Assembly (NCBI GenBank): GCA_020349865.1
Contig: CP070700.1
Coordinates: 1,605,864-1,611,390 of the forward strand
From: Desulfobacteraceae bacterium
GTDB taxonomy: Bacteria > Desulfobacterota > DSM-4660 > Desulfatiglandales > Desulfatiglandaceae
DNA length: 5,527 nucleotides
Reading direction: 5' to 3'
Positions 1 through 4,967 of this stretch are shown piece after piece. The translations under genes were made by a program, and so were the position numbers. Every line of letters begins with the position of its first letter. The stretch's first letter is position 1. Below the pieces are notes generated by a model. That model was not told the origin of the DNA. It ran no database searches and worked only from the letters and a program-made list of their open reading frames with translations.

Positions 1-937
1 CCGTTTCCTGAATATCCAGCTTTGATAAGACAAGGATGCTGCCTATGAGACGGTCCAACTCCTCAATATCTTCCCGTATGTCGTCCAGATACCTGTCCAA
101 GTCCTTATTGTCGCTCCGTTCCAGTCTTTCCCTGAGAAGCTCCTGTGCAACGCGAATCCTTGCAAGCGGGCTTCGCAGTTCATGGGATATGTTGGCCGTT
201 AGTTCCCTGCCTCCCCGAATCATACGTTCCAATTTATCCGCCATATAGTTGAAAGTCCGACCTAATTCTCCGATCTCATCTTTGCCTTTCACCGTGGCCC
301 TGTGAGAAAGATCCCCTTCAGCAATTTGAAGAGCCGAGTGTCTGAGTCGTTTGATGGGTCCGGTAATGAGTCTTGAGACCGGTATAATAAGGAGAGCAAT
401 GACAATGCCTATGGCCGCAAGCCCTAAGGCGAAACCTTTCTCGGGGTGAGGTGGCCCCATTTCTTGAAAAAGTATATGAAGACTACAGATCTCTCCCTTT
501 CTGATCTCTATGGGAATGGTCGCATAGGATTCCAAATGTCTTCGGGAACTGCGGTGGAGCTTGAAATCATCGAAATCCCTCGCAGGTCTTTTGGAAATCT
601 TTGCAAGGTGATCCGAAATATCCTTCTCAAAGGACTTTAAAAGGATGGTTCCGTCCTGAGCTGTCAACCAGATCTTTGCTTCGAAAGTCTCTGCGAAACG
701 CACAATGAAGTTCTTTAAAGACGCATTTTCTGCCAGGGGCTTATCCGGCATTGATTTGATCTTATCTTCCATCACGTCTTTTGCTATCATGACCTTTGCG
801 CCAGTGTATTGCTCAACGCGGGAACGAAAGCTCCTTCCGGCAGAAAAGATGAAAAGACCAAATATTAATATCTCGGTTATGATGAGGACCAGCACAAAGG
901 ATAAGAATATTTTGATATAGAGCTTTCCAGGTCTCAT
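1..937 (-). CDS. cpxA: CpxA-like sensor histidine kinase (partial, C-terminus beyond window)
   Basis: Inner-membrane sensor kinase that would autophosphorylate on a histidine and pass the phosphate to the response regulator encoded just upstream. Reading the minus strand from the ATG at 937 gives 312 residues before the window edge. They show a first membrane segment (about 8-32, hydrophobic from YIKIFLSFVLVL), a periplasmic sensor region of about 135 residues, a second membrane segment (about 169-191), a HAMP linker (about 186-238, with DEIGELGRTFNYMADKLE at 220-237) and the start of the HisKA dimerisation domain with the H-box ISHELRSPLARI; the phospho-acceptor is His252. The LERM...ISHELR(S/T)PL stretch and the later RL(I/D)..I..LLV(L/M)S pattern resemble E. 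coli CpxA. The HATPase domain lies outside. The start overlaps the regulator stop as ATGA, implying translational coupling. Sensor ligand unknown; the periplasmic region shows no motif I can name. Class is certain, CpxA orthology is inferred from motif similarity plus synteny. Confidence 0.93.
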   Translation of the reverse strand, partial: MRPGKLYIKIFLSFVLVLIITEILIFGLFIFSAGRSFRSRVEQYTGAKVMIAKDVMEDKIKSMPDKPLAENASLKNFIVRFAETFEAKIWLTAQDGTILLKSFEKDISDHLAKISKRPARDFDDFKLHRSSRRHLESYATIPIEIRKGEICSLHILFQEMGPPHPEKGFALGLAAIGIVIALLIIPVSRLITGPIKRLRHSALQIAEGDLSHRATVKGKDEIGELGRTFNYMADKLERMIRGGRELTANISHELRSPLARIRVAQELLRERLERSDNKDLDRYLDDIREDIEELDRLIGSILVLSKLDIQET

Positions 938-1638
938 GGCATATCCACGAACATATAACCCGTTCCCCATACTGTCTTGATTCGCTCCGGGGTGCGGGGA
1001 TCGGTTTCCAGCTTTGCCCTCAGTTTGCTAATGTGCACGTCAATACTCCTGTCAAAGGCCAAAAAATCCCTCCCCCGGGCAAAATTCATGAGTTGATCGC
1101 GGCTCATGACTCTATTGGGATGCTCCATCAGGGCCTCAAGAATCTTGTATTCGGTTGTGGAGAGATCAACTTCTCTGTCTTCGATCAAAAGAGCCTGTTT
1201 TGCCTTGTTCAGCAAAAGACCGCCTGCCTCGATAAACATATTTTCATCTGTTTTGGCCTCAATTCTATCCCGGGCAGGAAGTCTTCGGAGCACGGCCTTG
1301 ATTCGGGCCAGCAGCTCTCTCGGATTGAAGGGCTTTGGAACGTAATCGTCCGCGCCAAGTTCGAGTCCCACAATCCTGTCTGCATCCTCACCTTTGGCAG
1401 TGAGCATGATTACGGGCACAGAAGATTTCATACGGATATCTTTTAACACGTCCAGCCCATCCCGCTCCGGCAGCATAATGTCCAGTATGACGATGTCCGG
1501 GGCCTCTGTCCTGATGGTTTTCAGGACCGATGACCCATCGGGGAGGGCCATTATCTCGAATCCATACCCCTCAAGATACTCCCTTAGAAGCTTCCGCAGT
1601 TTTGCATCATCATCTACGAGTAAAACCTTTTTTGTCAT
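934..1638 (-). CDS. cpxR: CpxR-like OmpR-family response regulator
   Basis: Cytoplasmic DNA-binding response regulator of 234 residues, the normal length for the OmpR/PhoB class. The receiver domain (about 1-120) has all the catalytic residues: acidic pocket Asp10/Asp11, phospho-acceptor Asp53 in ILDIMLP, Thr80 and Lys102 in PKPFN. The C-terminal winged helix (about 130-232) carries FDRSIDVHISKLRAKL and ends in the usual wing VWGTGYMF. Both GLELGADDY.PKPFN.REL.ARI and FDR.ID.HIS.LR.KL match E. coli CpxR very closely, so I use that name. Start: ATG at 1638, preceded by a GGGAGA ribosome site (1644-1649, six bases before the ATG). The gene leads the operon with the kinase and is divergent from the CpxP-like gene. 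GTAAA-type boxes begin three bases upstream of its ribosome site, so its own product probably controls it; whether positively or negatively cannot be read from the sequence. Confidence 0.95.
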   Translation of the reverse strand: MTKKVLLVDDDAKLRKLLREYLEGYGFEIMALPDGSSVLKTIRTEAPDIVILDIMLPERDGLDVLKDIRMKSSVPVIMLTAKGEDADRIVGLELGADDYVPKPFNPRELLARIKAVLRRLPARDRIEAKTDENMFIEAGGLLLNKAKQALLIEDREVDLSTTEYKILEALMEHPNRVMSRDQLMNFARGRDFLAFDRSIDVHISKLRAKLETDPRTPERIKTVWGTGYMFVDMP

Positions 1639-1652
1639 AGATGTCTCCCGTT

Positions 1653-1710
1653 TTTACATTTTTTTACATTTCTTTAGCACTCTTTTACAACACGAAAAAA
1701 TTTTCTTTAC
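1653..1710. promoter_or_regulatory. CpxR-box-like array in the divergent promoter region
   Basis: TTTAC (GTAAA on the minus strand) occurs at 1653-1657, 1663-1667, 1684-1688 and 1706-1710, plus a degenerate TTTAG at 1673-1677. The first two form an exact GTAAA-N5-GTAAA, the consensus published for E. coli CpxR, and the block TTTTTACATT is repeated identically at 1651-1660 and 1661-1670. Starts are spaced 10, 10, 11 and 22 bases, so all half-sites fall on nearly the same face of the helix, as tandem OmpR-family dimers require. An A-tract followed by a T-tract (1695-1704) may add curvature. The proximal box sits next to the regulator's ribosome site, while the distal ones lie at a distance suitable for activating the CpxP-like gene. 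Binding itself is inferred. Confidence 0.7.
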
Positions 1711-1717
1711 AATTTCA

Positions 1718-1723
1718 TATTAT
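1718..1723 (+). promoter_or_regulatory. candidate -10 box for the CpxP-like gene
   Basis: TATTAT matches five of six positions of the sigma-70 -10 consensus. At the standard distance upstream there is only an A-run (1695-1700), with no recognisable -35. A poor -35 is typical of promoters that depend on an activator. With a start of transcription near 1730, the TTTAC at 1684-1688 would be centred at about -44, a usual activator position. Only one hexamer supports this. Confidence 0.35.
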
Positions 1724-1762
1724 TCTACCAGCAAATTCAATAGGAAAACCTAAACCACTAAC

Positions 1763-1770
1763 AAGGAGGA
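1763..1770 (+). promoter_or_regulatory. ribosome binding site fixing the start of the CpxP-like gene
   Basis: AAGGAGGA, near-complete complementarity to the 16S rRNA tail, five bases before the ATG at 1776. The reading frame stays open upstream to an ATG at 1641, but that start has no such site and would place a non-signal-like stretch over the regulatory boxes, so 1776 is the real start. Confidence 0.9.
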
Positions 1771-1775
1771 TAAGA

Positions 1776-2309
1776 ATGAAATCTCGAAAAAAATACTTTA
1801 TCATTGGAGCTATTATTCTGTTATTCGTTCTTTTTGCAGGCTTTGGCCTTATCATAGCGTGCGGGCATCCTGGTTTTTGCGACATGTACCCTCACCCCAT
1901 GTTTCCTGGTAAAGGGTTTCATCCCCGGTTTCTTGGCAAGGACTTTTCAGAACACATCCTGTCGCGGATGGACAGCCGGGTAAAGGAGCTGGACCTTTCA
2001 GAGACTCAAATGGAAGAATATGAGGAGATCCGTCTGAAAGTAAAGGCCGGGTTGACTGAGGTCATGGAAAATCGAGGGGAATTTTTTAGGGAACTGAAAA
2101 GGGAAATCAATAAGGACACTCCCGATATGAATGCCCTTTCCGATCATATAAAGCAATATGTTAGCAAAATGCCGGACTTCATGTCGCACAATCTGGATCT
2201 TTTTATGGAGTTCTACAACGTCCTTGATGAGGATCAGAGGACCAGGTTGCTGGAAAAATTCCTAAACAGGATGGATAGGTTTGGGGCAGTTATGTGCAAT
2301 GATCAGTAA
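1776..2309 (+). CDS. Spy/CpxP-family periplasmic protein, probable lipoprotein
   Basis: 177 residues exported across the inner membrane. A basic MKSRKK N-terminus and a hydrophobic segment (about 7-28) end in LIIAC, a plausible lipobox that would make Cys29 the lipidated first residue; otherwise the segment is a signal anchor. Next comes a short His/Met/Cys/Pro-rich stretch (Cys29, His31, Cys35, Met37, His40, Met42, His49), then an all-helical region (about 56-170) with two degenerate copies of the family's LTxxQ motif: LDLSETQ (72-78) and VLDEDQ (149-154). Spy and CpxP proteins are small helical chaperones; CpxP also dampens CpxA signalling, and the related ZraP binds zinc. Placement divergent from cpxRA copies E. 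coli cpxP, so a role as a feedback inhibitor or chaperone induced by the system is likely. The metal-ligand-like N-terminus leaves metal sensing as an alternative. Family confident, exact role inferred. Confidence 0.85.
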   Translation: MKSRKKYFIIGAIILLFVLFAGFGLIIACGHPGFCDMYPHPMFPGKGFHPRFLGKDFSEHILSRMDSRVKELDLSETQMEEYEEIRLKVKAGLTEVMENRGEFFRELKREINKDTPDMNALSDHIKQYVSKMPDFMSHNLDLFMEFYNVLDEDQRTRLLEKFLNRMDRFGAVMCNDQ

Positions 2310-2320
2310 GAATATTATCC

Positions 2321-2356
2321 CTCAATTGAGACAATGAGTTGTCACCGGTGATTGAG
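2321..2356 (+). other. stem-loop after the CpxP-like gene (possible weak terminator)
   Basis: Begins 11 bases after the stop codon. The outer stem CTCAAT (2321-2326) pairs with ATTGAG (2351-2356), and inside it GACAA (2330-2334) pairs with TTGTC (2339-2343) over a TGAG loop. A perfect palindrome TCACCGGTGA (2342-2351) offers a competing fold. No T-run follows, so it is not a standard intrinsic terminator. It may only protect the 3' end, or be chance. The rest of the gap to padR shows no gene. Confidence 0.3.
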
Positions 2357-2474
2357 AGAAAACATGCCCAACCTCTGCTTTGATAGCTGAACCCTACCAT
2401 ACGGGCCTCATTTCTCACCCTTTGTATTCAAACATTTCAACCTTATTTCCAGCCCAAAATCTTTTCCGCTTAAA

Positions 2475-2495
2475 AAGGAGTGTTTCTCAATGTAA
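2475..2495 (+). other. start-stop element: strong Shine-Dalgarno before ATG-TAA
   Basis: AAGGAG (2475-2480) is followed at nine bases by ATG (2490-2492) and directly by TAA (2493-2495). It is a well-formed translation start with a zero-length reading frame, four bases before the putative padR -35 box. It may be the remnant of a lost small gene or a coincidence. If padR is transcribed from the promoter at 2499, this element is not in its mRNA. Confidence 0.3.
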
Positions 2496-2498
2496 CCC

Positions 2499-2527
2499 TT
2501 GACCTCTATGTATCATCATGTTATATA
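2499..2527 (+). promoter_or_regulatory. putative sigma-70 promoter of padR
   Basis: TTGACC (2499-2504) as -35, a 17-base spacer, then TATATA (2522-2527) as -10, predicting transcription from about 2534 and a leader of about 25 bases before the ATG at 2559. Spacing is ideal, the -35 matches five of six positions and the -10 four of six. It argues against starting the protein at the TTG (2499) or ATG (2508), which lie inside the promoter. Confidence 0.55.
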
Positions 2528-2546
2528 TCTTTTAGATATATATCTA
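2523..2546. promoter_or_regulatory. overlapping palindromes, candidate PadR operator
   Basis: ATATATCT (2523-2530) and AGATATAT (2534-2541) form an 8-bp inverted repeat around TTT. Overlapping it, TAGATATATATCTA (2533-2546) is a perfect 14-bp palindrome. Together they cover the -10 box and the transcription start, where a dimeric repressor would block its own gene. The classic PadR half-site pattern ATGT-N8-ACAT is not present, so this would be a variant site. AT-rich palindromes also arise by chance. Confidence 0.45.
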
Positions 2547-2558
2547 ATGGATAGGATC

Positions 2559-3119
2559 ATGAAAGAGAATAAGAGCACATACGCCATTATGGGGATTTTG
2601 AGCACGGGTCCCATGTCGGGCTATGACATCAAAAAGAAGTTTGAAAAAAGTCTCTCTTATTTTTGGAGTGAAAGCTACGGCCAGATATATCCCATTCTGA
2701 AAAATTTGGCCAAACAAGAGCTTGCCACCAGATCAATCGAGAGGCAGACGGGCAAACCGGACCGTCATATTTACGCATTGACAGCCAAAGGACGAAAAGC
2801 ACTACAGGATTGGATGATTCAACCTGTCGGCCGTCAGATAGGGCGTCATGAAATTCTGTTGAAACTGTTCTTTGCGCAACAGGTTTCGCTGGCTGATACC
2901 ATCCGCCAGATAGAACAATTCCGGAAACTTCAGTCGCAGAAGCTTAAACAAATAACAGCCACTAAGGCGATGCTGGAGGCCGACGATAAAGATAACCCCA
3001 ATCTACCCTACTGGTTGATGACGGTCAGATACGGGCAGTACGTAAACAAGGCCTACATCCGGTGGTCTGACGAGAGCCTGGCCATGCTCAGAAGGATGGA
3101 GCAGGAAACAGAATCGTGA
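2559..3119 (+). CDS. PadR-family transcriptional regulator
   Basis: 186-residue DNA-binding protein, probably a dimeric repressor sensing a small hydrophobic compound. The N-terminal winged helix (about 1-85) has the family hallmarks: STYAIMGILSTGPMSGYDIKK, then SESYGQIYPILKNLAKQEL (recognition helix, about 37-55) and the wing GKPDRHIYALTAKGRKAL (65-82). The remaining 100 residues are helical, with RHEILLKLFF and PYWLMTVRYGQY, as in PadR proteins having the C-terminal dimerisation domain related to virulence activator AphA. The start at 2559 matches where family members begin; an in-frame ATG at 2547 is possible, and neither has a good ribosome site (only AGGA at 2553-2556, too close). PadR repressors commonly control themselves and a nearby exporter; the next gene is a MATE exporter on the same strand, 324 bp away across a mobile repeat. 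The target is therefore inferred. Confidence 0.92.
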   Translation: MKENKSTYAIMGILSTGPMSGYDIKKKFEKSLSYFWSESYGQIYPILKNLAKQELATRSIERQTGKPDRHIYALTAKGRKALQDWMIQPVGRQIGRHEILLKLFFAQQVSLADTIRQIEQFRKLQSQKLKQITATKAMLEADDKDNPNLPYWLMTVRYGQYVNKAYIRWSDESLAMLRRMEQETES

Positions 3120-3144
3120 AGTAAAATACACATTACCAGTAATG

Positions 3145-3175
3145 AATTCTAAAAAGCTTTGCGCTTTCAAGAATT
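3145..3175 (+). terminator. hairpin after padR, possible weak terminator
   Basis: AATTCT (3145-3150) pairs with AGAATT (3170-3175) and AAAGC (3153-3157) with GCTTT (3163-3167), with two mismatched positions between them and a TTTGC loop. It lies 25 bases after the padR stop. Only TTTGTGTT follows rather than a clean T-run, so termination is uncertain. The stretch from here to 3261 contains nothing I can identify. Confidence 0.35.
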
Positions 3176-3261
3176 TGTGTTGCGGCCCTTCTGAAAGAGA
3201 TATCCACGGCCCGATAATCTAATGATGATTTTTTCAAAGCGCTAAATTGTTACAATAAAAC

Positions 3262-3418
3262 TAATATTGATGTACTCGTAAAAAGTCATTTCATCTGTCA
3301 TTGAGAGTGAAGCGAAGCAATCTCAGTTGCTGTAATTACTTGAATTCACTAGATTGCTTCGTCGTTTCACTCCTCGCAATGACCGTTCATAAGACTTTTT
3401 ACGAAACTATCAATATTA
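3262..3418. repeat. MITE-like 157-bp inverted repeat
   Basis: A long imperfect palindrome between padR and the MATE gene. Outer ends TAATATTGAT (3262-3271) and ATCAATATTA (3409-3418) are perfect complements. Inside them TCGTAAAAAGTC (3276-3287) matches GACTTTTTACGA (3393-3404), GTCATTG (3297-3303) matches CAATGAC (3377-3383), and GAAGCAATCT (3314-3323) matches AGATTGCTTC (3351-3360), around a 27-base centre. The left arm is six bases shorter between the last two blocks. It has no coding capacity. The GTCATTG...GAAGCAATCT core resembles dispersed repeats I recall from Desulfobacterota and other genomes, which needs a search to confirm. Both ends are bounded by TA, compatible with a TA-targeting (IS630/Tc1-like) origin; no other target duplication is seen. 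An RNA copy would fold into a long hairpin and might affect expression of either neighbour. Confidence 0.8.
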
Positions 3419-3441
3419 AGGCGTAATTATTAAGACGTAAT
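3414..3441 (+). repeat. 14-bp tandem duplication before the MATE gene
   Basis: TATTAAGGCGTAAT (3414-3427) is followed immediately by TATTAAGACGTAAT (3428-3441), one mismatch in 14. The first copy overlaps the outer end of the MITE-like repeat and the second ends two bases before the ATG of the transporter, covering where its ribosome site should be. It may result from slippage or from the insertion event, or be an operator of two direct half-sites. Confidence 0.65.
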
Positions 3442-3443
3442 GC

Positions 3444-4790
3444 ATGAAATCGAGTACTCGCATAGATCTTACAAAGGGGTCTATCCCAAAACTATTGCTC
3501 AGGCTTTCCGGTCCAATCGTATTTTCAATGCTCATGTTTACCCTCTATCTCATGGTAGACCTCTATTTTGTGGGCCGTCTCGGACCGGATGCCGTGGCAG
3601 CGGTCTCCATTTCTGGCAATGCGTTTTTTGTAATCCTGGGCCTCTCATTTATTCTCGGGATCGGGGGCATGGCACTCATTGCCCAGGCGTTTGGAAGGAG
3701 GGACTATAAGGAAGCAGCAAAGATATATAAACAGAGTATCATCCTCACTATCGTGGTTGGCATTGTCGCCTCCCTTACGGGATTGGCCATTGCCAGTCCC
3801 TACATCGATTTTTTTGGTGGAGTTGGGCAGTCTTTAGCGTGGGGGATAGAATATTTTCAGATCTTTTCTATCTCTTTTTTCTTTGTACTTCTACTTCATG
3901 TGATCGGTTCGTGCTATAGAGGCATGGGAGATACCAGGACGCCCATGTTTATAATGGTTCTATCCACGGCACTCAATATTATCCTGGACCCTCTCCTGAT
4001 CTTCGGCCTGTTGGGTTTTCCTCGTCTCGGGGTGCGAGGGGCAGCCATTGCCTCACTTTCATCTCAACTTATCAGCACAGGAATATATTTCTATCTGATA
4101 TTCTTAAAAGGACATCACCTCAAAATAAAAGGACCCTGGCAACTGGACCGGGGCATTATCAAAAAAAGTCTCGCAATCGGGCTCCCTTCAGGTTTGACCT
4201 ATTTCTTGCTTGCCCTCAATATGTTGATTACTTACCGGGTAGTGAGTGTATTCGGGACCCCGGCCCTGGCCTCCTTGGGGATTGGTTTCCGCATCCTCCA
4301 GGCCATATACTTGCCGGTGATCGCCGTTACCTCAGCAATGGCAGCAATGGTTGGACAAAATTTTGGAGCAAGGAAACAGTCGAGGATAACCAGAACACTC
4401 TGGACAGGATTGGCAATCTCTTCCGGAGTCATGGTTTTGGGCACTGTTTTGTGCCGGATGTTTCCGGAAAGTTTAATCGGGATATTCAGCAATGATAAGG
4501 CAGTCATTCACTACGGTGTTATTTATCTCGCGATCATGTCATTAGGAAACGTGATCGTAGGAACGATCATGACTATGTCGGCTGTGTTTCAGGGTTTTGG
4601 TAAAACCTATCCCAACTTAATTGCCGCGGTTTTTGACAATGCCCTTTTTGCCGCCTTGGTTTTTACATTGCCCGGGCTTTTTGGCTGGGGGATCCAGGCT
4701 GTCTGGTGGATCAAACTGGCCACTGCTGGAATTGAGATGGTTATTATTGCTACATGGCTCAGGAGACATTTCCGGGGTATTCGCTCATAG
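3444..4790 (+). CDS. MATE-family multidrug/cation efflux transporter
   Basis: 448-residue inner-membrane protein, full length for MATE, which exports cationic drugs and other organic compounds in exchange for Na+ or H+. Twelve hydrophobic segments can be traced in two homologous halves. Hallmarks: LTKGSIPKLLLRLSGPIVFSM at the start, MVDLYFVGRLG in helix 1 with Asp39, GGMALIAQAFGRRD before helix 3, CYRGMGDTRTP (158-167), NIILDP in helix 5 with Asn178 and Asp182, and in the second half VGQNFGARK and FQGFGKT. Asp39, Asn178 and Asp182 correspond by motif position to the ion-coupling residues described in DinF-type MATE proteins. Start: ATG at 3444 fits family N-termini, although an ATG at 3440 lies in another frame and no convincing ribosome site precedes it (only TAAGA, 3431-3435). 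It stands alone downstream of the mobile repeat; upstream padR is the obvious candidate regulator. Substrate cannot be read from sequence. Confidence 0.96.
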   Translation: MKSSTRIDLTKGSIPKLLLRLSGPIVFSMLMFTLYLMVDLYFVGRLGPDAVAAVSISGNAFFVILGLSFILGIGGMALIAQAFGRRDYKEAAKIYKQSIILTIVVGIVASLTGLAIASPYIDFFGGVGQSLAWGIEYFQIFSISFFFVLLLHVIGSCYRGMGDTRTPMFIMVLSTALNIILDPLLIFGLLGFPRLGVRGAAIASLSSQLISTGIYFYLIFLKGHHLKIKGPWQLDRGIIKKSLAIGLPSGLTYFLLALNMLITYRVVSVFGTPALASLGIGFRILQAIYLPVIAVTSAMAAMVGQNFGARKQSRITRTLWTGLAISSGVMVLGTVLCRMFPESLIGIFSNDKAVIHYGVIYLAIMSLGNVIVGTIMTMSAVFQGFGKTYPNLIAAVFDNALFAALVFTLPGLFGWGIQAVWWIKLATAGIEMVIIATWLRRHFRGIRS

Positions 4791-4887
4791 TTGGAGGGAA
4801 AACCTGAAGGAATGAGAAAATTTGTATGAATCCTGTTGCTAACCCCATGCCTTATATCCCATGTCAAAGGCTATGCCCCATACTATG

Positions 4888-4899
4888 CTGGAATTCCAG
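4888..4899. repeat. perfect 12-bp palindrome CTGGAATTCCAG
   Basis: It lies in the 177-bp gap between the MATE gene and the SRPBCC-like gene. A further TCTGGA at 4920-4925 could pair with TCCAGA at 4895-4900 (hairpin), or act as a third half-site. It might be a protein-binding site for the downstream gene. Nothing else supports that, and no terminator with a T-run is visible in this gap. Confidence 0.35.
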
Positions 4900-4955
4900 A
4901 ATAACGCGAGGCCACCGGATCTGGACCAAGAAAATAATTTCTTTTCTTTTGCACG

Positions 4956-4961
4956 TATACA
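4956..4961 (+). promoter_or_regulatory. weak -10-like TATACA just before the SRPBCC-like gene
   Basis: TATACA ends six bases before the ATG at 4968, so transcription from it would begin at or next to the start codon, giving a leaderless mRNA. This would fit the absence of any ribosome binding site upstream of that ATG. No good -35 is present (AATAAT at the expected place), so the call is tentative. Confidence 0.2.
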
Positions 4962-4967
4962 GTTATT

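Noticed and set aside
36..920. Several plus-strand reading frames (36-248, 446-640, 705-920) opposite the kinase
   Set aside because: The minus strand reads continuously as a sensor kinase with HAMP and H-box; the plus-strand frames are Ser/Arg-rich shadows with no start signals.
1033..1446. 137-codon plus-strand reading frame opposite the response regulator
   Set aside because: It is the antisense shadow of a gene with every catalytic residue intact, has no family resemblance and no ribosome site.
1641..1775. N-terminal extension of the CpxP-like protein to an upstream ATG
   Set aside because: The strong AAGGAGGA before 1776 and the signal sequence beginning there fix the start; the extension covers the regulatory boxes.
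2499..2558. Longer PadR start at TTG 2499 or ATG 2508
   Set aside because: These codons overlap the -35/-10 promoter, lack a ribosome site at proper spacing, and the family domain starts at the 2559 methionine.
3262..3418. CRISPR array or tRNA/riboswitch-like structure in the repeat region
   Set aside because: There is one long inverted repeat, not regularly spaced direct repeats, and no cloverleaf or known riboswitch core.
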